NCBI GenBank assembly: GCA_943912255.1
Contig: CALTTP010000001.1
Span: forward strand, 62,001-126,000
Length of the DNA: 64,000 bases
Source: an uncultured Peptoniphilaceae bacterium
GTDB lineage: Bacteria; Bacillota; Clostridia; Tissierellales; Peptoniphilaceae
Reading direction: 5' to 3'
Each line of letters starts with the position of its first letter. The stretch's first letter is position 1. The notes under the pieces were generated by a model. It made no database searches. It was not told the DNA's origin and worked only from the letters and a program-made list of their open reading frames with translations. This document shows, one piece after another, positions 50,178-58,438 of this stretch. Both the position numbers and the translations under genes were made by a program.

Positions 50178-50603
50178 ATGGCAAAAAAAGTTCAAGCAAT
50201 TGTAAAATTACAAATTCCAGCCGGAAAGGCAACACCGGCTCCACCAGTAGGTACTGCACTAGGACCTCACGGTGTTAATATAATGCAGTTTACTAAGGAG
50301 TTTAATGCTAAAACTCAAGATCAAATGGGGATGATTATTCCTGTTGTTTTAACTGTATACCAAGACAGATCATTTACTTTTATTACTAAGACTCCACCTG
50401 TGCCAGTTCTTATTAAAAAAGAATTAGGTTTAGATAAGGCTTCAGGAGTACCTAATAAGGAAAAAGTAGGTAAATTAACTAAAGATCAAGTTGCTAAAAT
50501 AGCTGAGATAAAGATGCCTGACTTAAATGCTGCATCATTAGAATCTGCCATGAGAATGGTAGCAGGTACAGCAAGAAGTATGGGTATTACCGTAGAAGAA
50601 TAG
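50178..50603 (+). CDS. rplK: Ribosomal protein L11
   Basis: A 141-residue protein of the GTPase-associated centre. It has the proline-rich VKLQIPAGKATPAPPVGTAL, FNAKT, and the C-terminal rRNA-binding domain with ASGVPNKEKVGKLTKDQVAKIAE and GTARSMGITVEE. AGGAGG precedes the ATG. It is followed by rplA. Confidence 0.97.
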   Translation: MAKKVQAIVKLQIPAGKATPAPPVGTALGPHGVNIMQFTKEFNAKTQDQMGMIIPVVLTVYQDRSFTFITKTPPVPVLIKKELGLDKASGVPNKEKVGKLTKDQVAKIAEIKMPDLNAASLESAMRMVAGTARSMGITVEE

Positions 50604-50629
50604 TGGGAGAAAAAATTCGTTATTACCAC
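50603..50629 (+). promoter_or_regulatory. GTGGGAG...CCAC motif before rplA
   Basis: GTGG (50603-50606) pairs with CCAC (50626-50629), starting on the last base of the rplK stop codon and ending just ahead of the GAGGAGG site of rplA. It is the second copy of the motif found before rplK, well placed for translational repression of rplA. Confidence 0.4.
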
Positions 50630-50642
50630 GAGGAGGTTTAAT

Positions 50643-51350
50643 ATGGCAAAAAGAGGTAAAAAATACCAAGAAAGTGCACAATTAGTCGATAAGACAAAAT
50701 TATATGATATTTCAGAAGGAATAGATTTAGTGTTGGAAACTGCAAAGGCAAAGTTCGATGAAACAGTTGAGCTTCATGTGAAGCTTGGTGTTGACTCAAG
50801 ACATGCAGATCAACAAGTTAGAGGAGCAATGGTTCTTCCTCATGGAACAGGTAGAGAAGTTAAGGTTTTAGTTTTTGCAAAGGGAGCTAAAGTTGAAGAA
50901 GCTGAAGCGGCTGGAGCAGATTTTGTAGGTGGAGAAGAGTTAGCCGACAAGATTAAAAACGAAAACTGGTTTGACTTTGATGTTGCTGTTGCAACTCCTG
51001 ATATGATGGGTGTAGTAGGTAAAATAGGTAGAATTTTAGGACCTAAGGGACTTATGCCAAACCCTAAGTCAGGAACTGTTACTTTTGACGTGGAAGATGC
51101 AGTTAAAGACATTAAAGCCGGTAAAGTTGAATACAGAGTAGACAAGGCTAATATCATTCATACTCCAATAGGAAAAGTTTCCTTTGGCAGTGAAAAGATT
51201 CAAGAAAACCTTGAAGCTTTAATGTCTGCTATTATAAAGGCAAAACCAGCTTCATCAAAAGGTAAATATTTGAGAACTGTTTCTATTTCATCTACAATGG
51301 GACCTGGAATTTCATTAAATCCAACAAAATTTGTCGATAAGAGTAAATAG
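50643..51350 (+). CDS. rplA: Ribosomal protein L1
   Basis: A 235-residue protein forming the mobile L1 stalk. Signatures are FDETVELHVKLGVDSRHADQ, RILGPKGLMPNPKSGTVT and the N- and C-terminal halves of domain I around the inserted domain II. AGGAGG precedes the ATG. rplJ-rplL, which usually follow, are absent; a terminator and tmk come next. Confidence 0.97.
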   Translation: MAKRGKKYQESAQLVDKTKLYDISEGIDLVLETAKAKFDETVELHVKLGVDSRHADQQVRGAMVLPHGTGREVKVLVFAKGAKVEEAEAAGADFVGGEELADKIKNENWFDFDVAVATPDMMGVVGKIGRILGPKGLMPNPKSGTVTFDVEDAVKDIKAGKVEYRVDKANIIHTPIGKVSFGSEKIQENLEALMSAIIKAKPASSKGKYLRTVSISSTMGPGISLNPTKFVDKSK

Positions 51351-51358
51351 ATAATATT

Positions 51359-51430
51359 ACCCCTTACCTTCGATTATCAAGACGTTAATTTCAGGATTAA
51401 CTTTATTGTTTCGAATGGAAGGGGTTTTTT
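51359..51430 (+). terminator. Long branched terminator after rplA
   Basis: ACCCCTT (51359-51365) pairs with AAGGGGT (51419-51425), continuing through a bulged CC/GG and TTCGA/TCGAA helix. An inner GTTAAT/ATTAAC hairpin (51384-51401) sits in the loop. Six Ts follow at 51425-51430. The remaining bases to tmk at 51567 show only a TATAAT at 51542-51547, without a clear -35. Confidence 0.75.
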
Positions 51431-51566
51431 ATTGAGAATCTATGAACAAGCCAATGTTTTTCATGGATTTCGGGATTGTTATTTAAGGTTAGTGGTATTA
51501 TAGGGTTAGCTATTACTGCTACTAAATTAGGGAAAATATAGTATAATATAAAACAAAGGGGAGCAA

Positions 51567-52193
51567 ATGTTTATTACTTTTGAAGGCCCAGATGGATGTG
51601 GAAAATCCACAGTCTTGGAAGGGGTCTATGATAAACTTAAGGACAGGGATGTTCCTGTAATTAAGACAAGGGAGCCGGGAGGCACTGAGATTTCTGAGAA
51701 GTTAAGGGATATCATCTTAGATGTAAATAATGTGAATCTTACGGATATTACTGAAAGTTTGCTCTATGCAGCCTCTAGAAGTCAGCATGTTGAAGAACTT
51801 ATCGTTCCAAACTTAAATAGGGGAAACTTGGTTTTATGCGATAGGTTTGTAATATCCAGCTTGGTGTATCAAGGCTATGCAAGGGATTTAGGTGTTGAAA
51901 AGATAGAAGAACTAAATCTATTTGCTACTCAGGGAATAAAACCAGATATCGTTTTGTTCTTTGAAGTCTCTGAAGAGAATCTTTCAAAACGTAGAAAAGG
52001 TAGAAATATCACTGATAGATTGGAAGAAGAGAAAGAGGCCTTTCACAAAAAAGTGTTTAAAGGGTATAATTACATTAAAGAACGTTATAAGTTTGAGGAG
52101 AATTTCTTTATAATTGATGGGAATAAACCTTTAGAAGAAGTTATATCAGATTGTTTCTCAGTCATATTAGACGGATATAGGAGGAAGAAATGA
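51567..52193 (+). CDS. tmk: Thymidylate kinase
   Basis: Phosphorylates dTMP to dTDP. The 208-residue product has P-loop FEGPDGCGKST at the N terminus, TREPGGTEISEKLRDI, the DR motif CDRFVISSLVYQG and the lid segment KRRKGRNITDRLE. AAAGGGGAG precedes the ATG. It heads a conserved Firmicutes run, tmk-pstA-holB-ricT, and overlaps the next gene by four bases. Confidence 0.95.
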   Translation: MFITFEGPDGCGKSTVLEGVYDKLKDRDVPVIKTREPGGTEISEKLRDIILDVNNVNLTDITESLLYAASRSQHVEELIVPNLNRGNLVLCDRFVISSLVYQGYARDLGVEKIEELNLFATQGIKPDIVLFFEVSEENLSKRRKGRNITDRLEEEKEAFHKKVFKGYNYIKERYKFEENFFIIDGNKPLEEVISDCFSVILDGYRRKK

Positions 52194-52516
52194 AATTAAT
52201 CGTGGCCATAGTGCAAGACCAAGATCTTTATTTACTTAGAGAGGATTTAGCAAAAAGGGACTTTAGAATGACAAAGCTATCTTCTTCAGGAGGGTTTCTT
52301 AAAATTGGAAACTCAACTTTATTAATCGGTGTGGAAGATGAGAGATTAGATGAATGTTTGAAAATAATTGAAGATGATTGTAAATCCAGAAAGGCAGACT
52401 CTTCCCTGTTGAATATTTCTGCTCCAACGGATTCTTATATTCCGTACCCTGTTGAAGTTACAATTGGTGGGGCGACGGTGTTTGTGCTGGATGTAGACGA
52501 TTACTTTAGGTTTTAG
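52190..52516 (+). CDS. PstA-type cyclic-di-AMP receptor
   Basis: A 108-residue PII-like protein (DUF970; PstA/DarA). The N-terminal MKLIVAIVQDQDLYLLREDL, the T-loop region RMTKLSSSGGFLKIGNSTLLIGVED and the C-terminal strand VTIGGATVFVLDVDDYFRF match the c-di-AMP-binding trimer. Its downstream partner is not known for the family. It is followed nine bases later by a shorter paralog. Confidence 0.88.
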   Translation: MKLIVAIVQDQDLYLLREDLAKRDFRMTKLSSSGGFLKIGNSTLLIGVEDERLDECLKIIEDDCKSRKADSSLLNISAPTDSYIPYPVEVTIGGATVFVLDVDDYFRF

Positions 52517-52524
52517 GTGATTTA

Positions 52525-52803
52525 ATGAAATTGATGATTGCTATTGTGGAGGATGATATTGCCCATGATATCATCAAAATGCTAGCTATTGATAAGATAA
52601 GATGTACAAAATTAGCCTCTACTGGAGGCCTTTTAAGAAAGGGAAACACAACTTTATTAATAGGATACGAAGATGAAAGCAAGGAAAAGATACTTAGGAT
52701 TATGGATGGTATGAGCAAAAATAGGCTTAGAGATCCAGAGGACGATAAATCTTACAATATAAACCTATTTACTTTTGATTTGGAGAAGATGAAAAGAGTT
52801 TAA
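52525..52803 (+). CDS. Second, shorter PstA-like paralog
   Basis: A 92-residue paralog of the preceding protein. It keeps KLMIAIVEDDIAHDIIKML, CTKLASTGGLLRKGNTTLLIGYEDE and a C-terminal strand NINLFTFDLEKMKRV, but it lacks about 15 residues between core and C terminus, including the GGATVFVLD strand pattern. It could form mixed trimers with the first copy or bind a different ligand. It overlaps holB by one base. Confidence 0.8.
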   Translation: MKLMIAIVEDDIAHDIIKMLAIDKIRCTKLASTGGLLRKGNTTLLIGYEDESKEKILRIMDGMSKNRLRDPEDDKSYNINLFTFDLEKMKRV

Positions 52804-53621
52804 TGATGTTAGATAGGATATTAAATAAACAAATTGAAACATCTAATTTAAGTCACGCCTATCTTTTTCAGTCCTATGATGATGAATTATTAGAGAATGA
52901 AACTTTAAAATTTTTAAAGGCAATATTTAATGATGATTCTACTGTAAATTCCATTGAGGACTACTACAATTCAGATCTTTTAAAAATCAATCCAGATGGT
53001 GTTGCCATTAGGATTGGTTCTATTAGAGAGGGCATTAGATTTCTGCAAACGCCACCTACTTCCAGTGAGTATAAGGTAATACTCATTAGACAGGGTGAAA
53101 AGTTCAATAAGGAATCGGCTAACGCCTTGTTAAAGGTGTTAGAGGAGCCGCCTAGTTATGGAATTATTATTATTGAGACAAATAATGAAATGTCCATAAT
53201 AGAGACCATCTATTCTAGATGTCAGATAATCAACTTCTTTCCAAAGGATTCTGAGAAATTAGTTAGTTGGAATGAAATCAATGATATTTTAATTAGGTGT
53301 TTTAAAAGAGATTTGCTGGTTATGTTTGATAAAAGGGATTATTTTAATAGTATAAGAACGGATTACGAAGAACTATTTAATTATTTTTATTGTTTTTTTT
53401 ATGACCTTTATCTTTTTATGAATGGGGAGAAAAATAAAAAAATCCTTTTAATACCAGACAATTATTATATTTACAAGAATACGAAGAATTTTTCTAGAGA
53501 GGATATCTATCTCATCTTAGAAAAAATTTCTGAAATACAAAATAACTTTAAGGTTAATGCAAATTTTCAGCTTTCCTATGAGGAGCTTTTATTATATATA
53601 ATGGAGGAACAAAATGGTTAA
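52803..53621 (+). CDS. holB: DNA polymerase III delta' subunit (HolB-like)
   Basis: A 272-residue clamp-loader subunit. HAYLF at residues 18-22 begins the AAA+ fold, and the conserved block YKVILIRQGEKFNKESANALLKVLEEPPSYG and IYSRCQII identify delta'. The Walker A position reads FQSYDDELLENET, with no P-loop, and the usual zinc-finger cysteines are missing, so it is a degenerate, non-ATPase form shorter than typical 320-330 residue proteins. It sits in the standard tmk-holB-ricT order and overlaps ricT by eight bases. Confidence 0.85.
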   Translation: MMLDRILNKQIETSNLSHAYLFQSYDDELLENETLKFLKAIFNDDSTVNSIEDYYNSDLLKINPDGVAIRIGSIREGIRFLQTPPTSSEYKVILIRQGEKFNKESANALLKVLEEPPSYGIIIIETNNEMSIIETIYSRCQIINFFPKDSEKLVSWNEINDILIRCFKRDLLVMFDKRDYFNSIRTDYEELFNYFYCFFYDLYLFMNGEKNKKILLIPDNYYIYKNTKNFSREDIYLILEKISEIQNNFKVNANFQLSYEELLLYIMEEQNG

Positions 53622-54453
53622 GGTCGTGGGAATTAGATTTAAAAAGGCTGGTAAAGTCTATTATTTCGACCCTAACGGTTATGAGATACAGGTGAATGAT
53701 CCTGTAATTGTTGAAACTGCAAGAGGGATTGAATACGGAAACTGCGTTATTGGAATCAGGGAAGTCTCTGATGATGAAATTGTAAGGGACTTAAAACCGG
53801 TTTTAAGGATAGCAGATGAAACGGATAAATTTATAAATAGAGAAAATATTAAAAAGGCCAAGGACGCCATGGATATATGTATTGAAAAGGTTAAGGAGCA
53901 TAAACTGGATATGAAACTGGTGGACTGTGAATATACCTTTGACAATAATAAAGTAATATTTTACTTTACTTCTGATGATAGAGTGGACTTTAGAGAGTTA
54001 GTTAGAGACTTAGCGTCTATCTTTAGGATGCGTATTGAGTTAAGACAAATCGGGGTTCGAGACCATGCAAAAATAGTAAGTGGTTTAGCTGCTTGCGGAC
54101 AGGAATGTTGTTGTGGTAGATTTTTGTCAGAATTTGCACCAGTTTCTATTAAAATGGCAAAAGATCAATCTATTTCTTTAAATCCAACTAAAATTTCTGG
54201 AATGTGTGGCCGATTAATGTGCTGTTTGAAATATGAACAGGAAGGTTATGAAGAAAAACTAAAGAGAATGCCTAAAGTGGGAACTTTAGTTACAACCAAT
54301 TTAGGTGAGGGAGAAATTGTGGCTACAGATACCCTTACGGAATTTTTGAAAGTAAAGATAAAGACAGATGAAGAAACAGAAGAGATATTACCTTTTCATC
54401 TAGACGAGATAACATTTAAAAGAAATAAGTTTTCTAAGGAAAATAATGATTAA
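53614..54453 (+). CDS. ricT: PSP1-domain protein RicT (YaaT)
   Basis: A 279-residue PSP1 protein. In Bacillus, RicT forms a complex with RicA and RicF that carries Fe-S clusters and aids RNase Y processing, competence and sporulation. The cysteine-rich stretch GLAACGQECCCGRFL and the later SGMCGRLMCCLKYEQ are the cluster ligands. GGAGG precedes the ATG. The presence of this gene does not prove that the organism sporulates. Confidence 0.9.
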   Translation: MVKVVGIRFKKAGKVYYFDPNGYEIQVNDPVIVETARGIEYGNCVIGIREVSDDEIVRDLKPVLRIADETDKFINRENIKKAKDAMDICIEKVKEHKLDMKLVDCEYTFDNNKVIFYFTSDDRVDFRELVRDLASIFRMRIELRQIGVRDHAKIVSGLAACGQECCCGRFLSEFAPVSIKMAKDQSISLNPTKISGMCGRLMCCLKYEQEGYEEKLKRMPKVGTLVTTNLGEGEIVATDTLTEFLKVKIKTDEETEEILPFHLDEITFKRNKFSKENND

Positions 54454-54458
54454 TGACC

Positions 54459-54486
54459 TTGATTTTATTATAAATTCGTGTAATAA
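54459..54486 (+). promoter_or_regulatory. Promoter of the ferredoxin gene
   Basis: TTGATT (54459-54464), a 16-base spacer and TAATAA (54481-54486), 33 bases before the ferredoxin ATG. Confidence 0.5.
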
Positions 54487-54518
54487 TTAGAGTAACACAA
54501 GAGGAAGGAGTGAAAAAA

Positions 54519-54686
54519 ATGGCACGTGTAATAACTGATGCTTGTATAGCTTGCGGTTCATGCAAACCAGAATGTCCAGTAGATTGTATCTCTGAAGGAG
54601 ATATCTACAAAATCGACGCTGACGCTTGTATCGACTGTGGAGCTTGTGAAGATGTTTGTCCAACTAATGCTATTGAAGCTCAATAA
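54519..54686 (+). CDS. 2[4Fe-4S] ferredoxin, clostridial type
   Basis: A 55-residue ferredoxin that carries low-potential electrons. Eight cysteines in two CxxCxxCxxxC sets (Cys9, 12, 15, 19/23 and Cys37, 40, 43, 47) bind two cubanes: ACIACGSCKPECPVDC and ACIDCGACEDVCP. AAGGAG lies eight bases before ATG 54519. It is a stand-alone gene with its own terminator and, judging by the strong site, highly expressed. It is a plausible electron donor for the ATP-dependent activation expected for the double-cubane reductase at 3896. Confidence 0.95.
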   Translation: MARVITDACIACGSCKPECPVDCISEGDIYKIDADACIDCGACEDVCPTNAIEAQ

Positions 54687-54712
54687 TAGTTGTACATAAA
54701 GGAGATTGAATT

Positions 54713-54733
54713 GGAGCCTTTGGGCTCCTTTTT
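54713..54733 (+). terminator. Terminator of the ferredoxin gene
   Basis: GGAGCC (54713-54718) pairs with GGCTCC (54723-54728), loop TTTG, then five Ts. Confidence 0.85.
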
Positions 54734-54820
54734 CGTTTTAAAATATCAAGCATAAGTTTTTAATCTTTACTGGGTTAAGAGAAGGATTGATTAAAATTAA
54801 ATGCTTGATTTGGAGGAAAA

Positions 54821-55660
54821 ATGGTAAGAAAAAATGTGCTATTGGTCAACGATTGGCCTGGATACAGTAGAGTAGCTCTTTCTGCTATGACACCTATTAT
54901 GTACTATATGGGTTATAGTGTATTAAGCCTGCCTACTATGGTTATTTCAAATACTCTAGACTATGGAAAGTTCAGTATATTGGATTCTACCAATTATATT
55001 GAAGAAGCTCTTGAGGTTTGGGATAGTCTAGGATTTGATATATCAGCTATGGGGATCGGTTTTGTAACAAATAATAGACAGATTGAATTATGTGAAAAGG
55101 TATTACATAAAAATTCTAAAGATACTCCCTATGTTATGGTGGATCCTATAATGGGAGATAATGGAGAACTCTACAATGGTATAGAAGTAGATAGAATTGG
55201 CATAATGAGGGAATTAATGTCCATTTCAGATCTTTCGATTCCAAATATCACTGAAAGCTATCTTCTATTAGAAGAGAGATTCAACTGTATTGACGTCAAT
55301 TCTAAAGGGGAATTAAAAGATTTAATTGATGGCATAAGGGATTTAGGCTCTAAATCTGTAATTATAACTTCCGTATGTGATCCTATGGGAAATTACTATA
55401 TTGCTGGCTATGACCACAACTTTAAGGAATATTTTAAATTACCCTATAATAGAATTCCTGTAAATTATCCAGGAACAGGGGATATATTTTCAGCCATAGT
55501 TCTAAGCTATGTTCTAAAGGGACAGTCATTGAAGGAGGCTTCTGCTATAGCTGGAGATTTTATTAGATATGCCATTACTCAATCGGAAAAAAGAGAAAAT
55601 ATAGATAGGACAGAGGGGCTAAATATTGAAAGACATCTTCATTTTTTGAAGAATGATTAA
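54821..55660 (+). CDS. Pyridoxal/pyridoxine kinase-like protein
   Basis: A 279-residue ribokinase-fold kinase of the PdxY/PdxK type, phosphorylating B6 vitamers in the salvage route to PLP. The N terminus (LLVNDWPGYSRVALSAMTPIMYYMGYSVLSLPT) and the catalytic loop NYPGTGDIFSAIVLSYVLKG, with its anion hole and Asp base, support this. PLP would serve the C-S lyase and D-serine dehydratase nearby. A hydroxymethylpyrimidine kinase role is less likely. TTGGAGG precedes the ATG. Confidence 0.78.
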   Translation: MVRKNVLLVNDWPGYSRVALSAMTPIMYYMGYSVLSLPTMVISNTLDYGKFSILDSTNYIEEALEVWDSLGFDISAMGIGFVTNNRQIELCEKVLHKNSKDTPYVMVDPIMGDNGELYNGIEVDRIGIMRELMSISDLSIPNITESYLLLEERFNCIDVNSKGELKDLIDGIRDLGSKSVIITSVCDPMGNYYIAGYDHNFKEYFKLPYNRIPVNYPGTGDIFSAIVLSYVLKGQSLKEASAIAGDFIRYAITQSEKRENIDRTEGLNIERHLHFLKND

Positions 55661-55967
55661 ACTTTATAAGTTCATAAACTGTCAAAGTGAATATAAATTT
55701 TCTTATAATAGATTAATGATAAAGCTCAAAAAACTTGGCTTATTAAAAAATAGTTAATTCATAATCCTATAATGTGAAAATCAAAAAAGCTTTAATGCTT
55801 ATGTTAAAGGATTTCCAAGAAAGGACTAGGATTGAAATATCACTCTATTTTATAGCCTATGTTTTAATGAGCTTTTTATTTTATCAAAATATCAACTAGG
55901 TACTTATCTAAGTTTTTTGTATAAGAAAATTTGCTCTTAATGTACTATAATGAGATAGGGTGGTTAA
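55661..55967. other. 307-base AT-rich gap with no confident gene
   Basis: TATAAT-like words occur at 55704, 55768 and 55946, none with a good -35 at normal spacing. A 41-codon frame from GTG 55774 to 55899 would encode a peptide with one hydrophobic stretch (ISLYFIAYVLMSFLFY), but no ribosome binding site precedes it. I see no terminator with a T tract. Confidence 0.5.
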
Positions 55968-56684
55968 GTGTTAGAGAAAAATTTTATTCCAGGTACAAAA
56001 TTACATATATACTCCGAAAGAAATAAATTTTCCTTTGGAATTGATGCTATTCTTCTATCTTCTTTTTGTAAAATAGGAAGAAGAGATAGGGTTTTGGAAA
56101 TTGGGTCTGGAACGGGAATTATCTCTTTAAGAATTCAAGGACTATATAATCCTATAAGTATAGATGCAGTGGAGATTCAAAGGGATAATTATGAAATTCT
56201 AATTGAAAACATTAAATCCAATGGTTTAGAAGGTAAAATAAATCCTTATAATGAAGATATTAATTACTGCTATGATATCTTTGAAGATAATAGCTTGGAT
56301 GTAATAGTCACAAACCCTCCATATTATAAATATGGTTGTGGCATCCAAAATCAAAATGAAAATAAATTGATTTCTCGTTATGAAAAATACTTGAAAGTTC
56401 AGGATATATTTAAATTTAGTAAGGCGAAATTAAAGGATAGGGGAAGACTGTACATGGTAAATAGACCAGAACGCCTTGTGGATTTGTTTTTTTATGGTCG
56501 TAAATTTAAAGTGGAACCTAAGAAAATGGTCCCAGTTTTGTCGAGGCAAGGAGAAAAGCCACAGTTTGCCTTATTTGAGTTTATAAAAAATGCAGGAGAG
56601 TTTTTCTCCTATGAAAAGCCTTTAGTAATTTACGACCAAAAGGGATATAGAAAGGAAATAATAGATTTATATGATGGAAAGTAA
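55968..56684 (+). CDS. trmN6: tRNA1(Val) adenine-37 N6-methyltransferase-like
   Basis: A 238-residue class I AdoMet methyltransferase of the TrmN6/YfiC family. Motif I is VLEIGSGTGIISL, the adenine-N6 catalytic motif is VTNPPYYKYG, and the N terminus has FSFGIDAILLSSF, typical of the family. The start is GTG 55968 preceded by AGGGTGG. It overlaps rsmI by 14 bases, the usual Firmicutes pairing. The exact tRNA target is inferred from the family. Confidence 0.85.
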   Translation: MLEKNFIPGTKLHIYSERNKFSFGIDAILLSSFCKIGRRDRVLEIGSGTGIISLRIQGLYNPISIDAVEIQRDNYEILIENIKSNGLEGKINPYNEDINYCYDIFEDNSLDVIVTNPPYYKYGCGIQNQNENKLISRYEKYLKVQDIFKFSKAKLKDRGRLYMVNRPERLVDLFFYGRKFKVEPKKMVPVLSRQGEKPQFALFEFIKNAGEFFSYEKPLVIYDQKGYRKEIIDLYDGK

Positions 56685-57495
56685 GCTATATATAATTCCA
56701 ACTCCTATAGGAAATCTAAAAGATATGACATTAAGAGCCTTAGAAATACTAGAAGAGTCAGATATAATCTACTGCGAAGACAGTAGAAATACTATAAAAC
56801 TTCTGAATCACTATAATATAAAAGGGAATTTAATATCTTATCATGAACATAATGAAAAGAGCAAGGTTGCAGAAATACTGGATAATTTAAGAGAAAATAA
56901 AGTTATTTCCCTGGTTTCCGATGCAGGAATGCCAGGTATTTCCGATCCAGGACATATAATAATCAAGGAACTGATCAAAGAGAAATTGCCCTTTGAAGTT
57001 TTGCCTGGTCCTTCTGCAACGGTAACGGCATTGGTCCTATCTGGATTGGACAACGAAAAATTCTCTTTTCTTGGCTTCTTCCCTAGGCAGAACAAGGAGA
57101 GAGAAGAATTTTATGAAGATATAAAAAAACGATCTGAAACTATGATTATCTATGAATCAGTTCATAGGATTGTGGAGACTTTAAAGGATTTATCATCTAG
57201 ATTTTCCAATAGAAAGGTTGCTATTATTAGGGAGATGACCAAGGTGTATGAGGAAGTTACCAGGGGAACTCTTTTAGAGGTTTATGACATATACAGAGAA
57301 AAGGAAAATGTTAAAGGGGAATTTGTCATAGTTTTAGAAGGACGAGAGGAAGAAGAAGTACTGGATATAAAAAAATTGTTAAAGGCGGAACTGGATAAAG
57401 GCTTAACCAACAAATCCGCAATTAATGAAGTATCGAAAAAATACAAATTACGTAAAAATGAGGTCTATCAAGCCAGTTTGGAATTAGGTGATTAG
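56671..57495 (+). CDS. rsmI: 16S rRNA (cytidine-1402 2'-O)-methyltransferase RsmI
   Basis: A 274-residue tetrapyrrole-methylase-fold enzyme that methylates C1402 in the decoding centre. Motifs are LYIIPTPIGNLKDMTLRALE, CEDSRNT, LVSDAGMPGISDPG, VLPGPSATVTALVLSG and FFPRQNKERE. The first two codons are both ATG, so the start could be 56671 or 56674. The NurA gene begins at or just after its end. Confidence 0.94.
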   Translation: MMESKLYIIPTPIGNLKDMTLRALEILEESDIIYCEDSRNTIKLLNHYNIKGNLISYHEHNEKSKVAEILDNLRENKVISLVSDAGMPGISDPGHIIIKELIKEKLPFEVLPGPSATVTALVLSGLDNEKFSFLGFFPRQNKEREEFYEDIKKRSETMIIYESVHRIVETLKDLSSRFSNRKVAIIREMTKVYEEVTRGTLLEVYDIYREKENVKGEFVIVLEGREEEEVLDIKKLLKAELDKGLTNKSAINEVSKKYKLRKNEVYQASLELGD

Positions 57496-57496
57496 T

Positions 57497-58438
57497 TTGG
57501 AAAATGAAATGGTCCACAAGTTAAAAGGTTTAAATGAAGAGTTGAAAAAGAAGTACTCACTACTGGACTCTCTAAAAACCCAAGATAAGAAGATAATTCT
57601 ATCGGAATTTGGATATTTTTATCAGTTGAGTCCACTGAATACTGAGGAACTAAGAAAGTTGGAAAACTCTGGTGGAGTTTTTGCCGTGGATGGTTCTACA
57701 AATAAGTACGGTGGCGCATTTCCCCACTATATTCAAATCTTTCGTGGCATGGCCATGAAAAACAATGTAGATGCCATTGAGAAAGTAGAAGTCTATTGCC
57801 CTTTAATGGAAGATATTGACGTTTTTGAAGAGAGAAACACATTGGATAGAATACTTGCCAAGATAGAGGTGTTGGCGGCCCTAGAGGCCTTAAAAGAACA
57901 CCCTTCTATTATAATCATGGATGGCTCTTTAATCCGGTATGAAATACTATGTAGGGATTTTTGGACTAAGCTTAAGGAAGAGGCTTTAAAGGAAGATATT
58001 ATTATTCTAGGCATTATTGAGGATATTAAGACGGATATCGTATATAAAAATATTAAGGACAATTACAGTACTGAATTTTTCTATGACCGTGAGTTTTTCT
58101 TTAACTCATTAGAATATAAGGAGTGTTTCCTTCCCCATATAAAGGATAAGGGAAAGGACAGTTATGGTTTTCGATCTGTGTTTTTAAGGTCTTCTTTACA
58201 GCCTAGCGTTATAGCCGTTGATGCTTTAGAAGAACAGTATAATAGTTTGGACTTTGCTTTAAGGCTTATACTTTCAATTACCGACAAAAAGGGAAGGGGA
58301 ATTCCCTTTATACTGGATATGGTGGATTTAAAGGCTAGAATTACCAACAAGAAGATAAAGGACTTATGTCAGACCCATATAGGTAAAAATAGATTTGAGT
58401 TATTGTTCCACTCTCAAAGGGACAAGAGGGGGATGTAA
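57497..58438 (+). CDS. nurA: NurA-domain nuclease
   Basis: A protein of about 313 residues with the NurA fold, an RNase H-like 5'-3' nuclease that works with the HerA translocase to resect DNA ends in archaea and some bacteria. Metal-binding Asp residues lie in GGVFAVDGSTNKYGG (first strand) and SIIIMDGSLIRYE (middle); FILDMVDLKARIT near the C terminus may supply another. TTG 57497 is favoured because AGGTGA lies just upstream; GTG 57488 is the alternative, overlapping rsmI by eight bases. Its TAA overlaps the herA ATG, so the two are translationally coupled. Confidence 0.82.
   Translation: MENEMVHKLKGLNEELKKKYSLLDSLKTQDKKIILSEFGYFYQLSPLNTEELRKLENSGGVFAVDGSTNKYGGAFPHYIQIFRGMAMKNNVDAIEKVEVYCPLMEDIDVFEERNTLDRILAKIEVLAALEALKEHPSIIIMDGSLIRYEILCRDFWTKLKEEALKEDIIILGIIEDIKTDIVYKNIKDNYSTEFFYDREFFFNSLEYKECFLPHIKDKGKDSYGFRSVFLRSSLQPSVIAVDALEEQYNSLDFALRLILSITDKKGRGIPFILDMVDLKARITNKKIKDLCQTHIGKNRFELLFHSQRDKRGM

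Noticed and set aside
51359..51430. L10 (rplJ) leader remnant
   Set aside because: The expected conserved elements could not be recognised and no rplJ follows; a bulged terminator explains the structure.
55774..55899. 41-codon small membrane peptide
   Set aside because: No ribosome binding site, a GTG start and no promoter with a -35; only noted in the gap entry.
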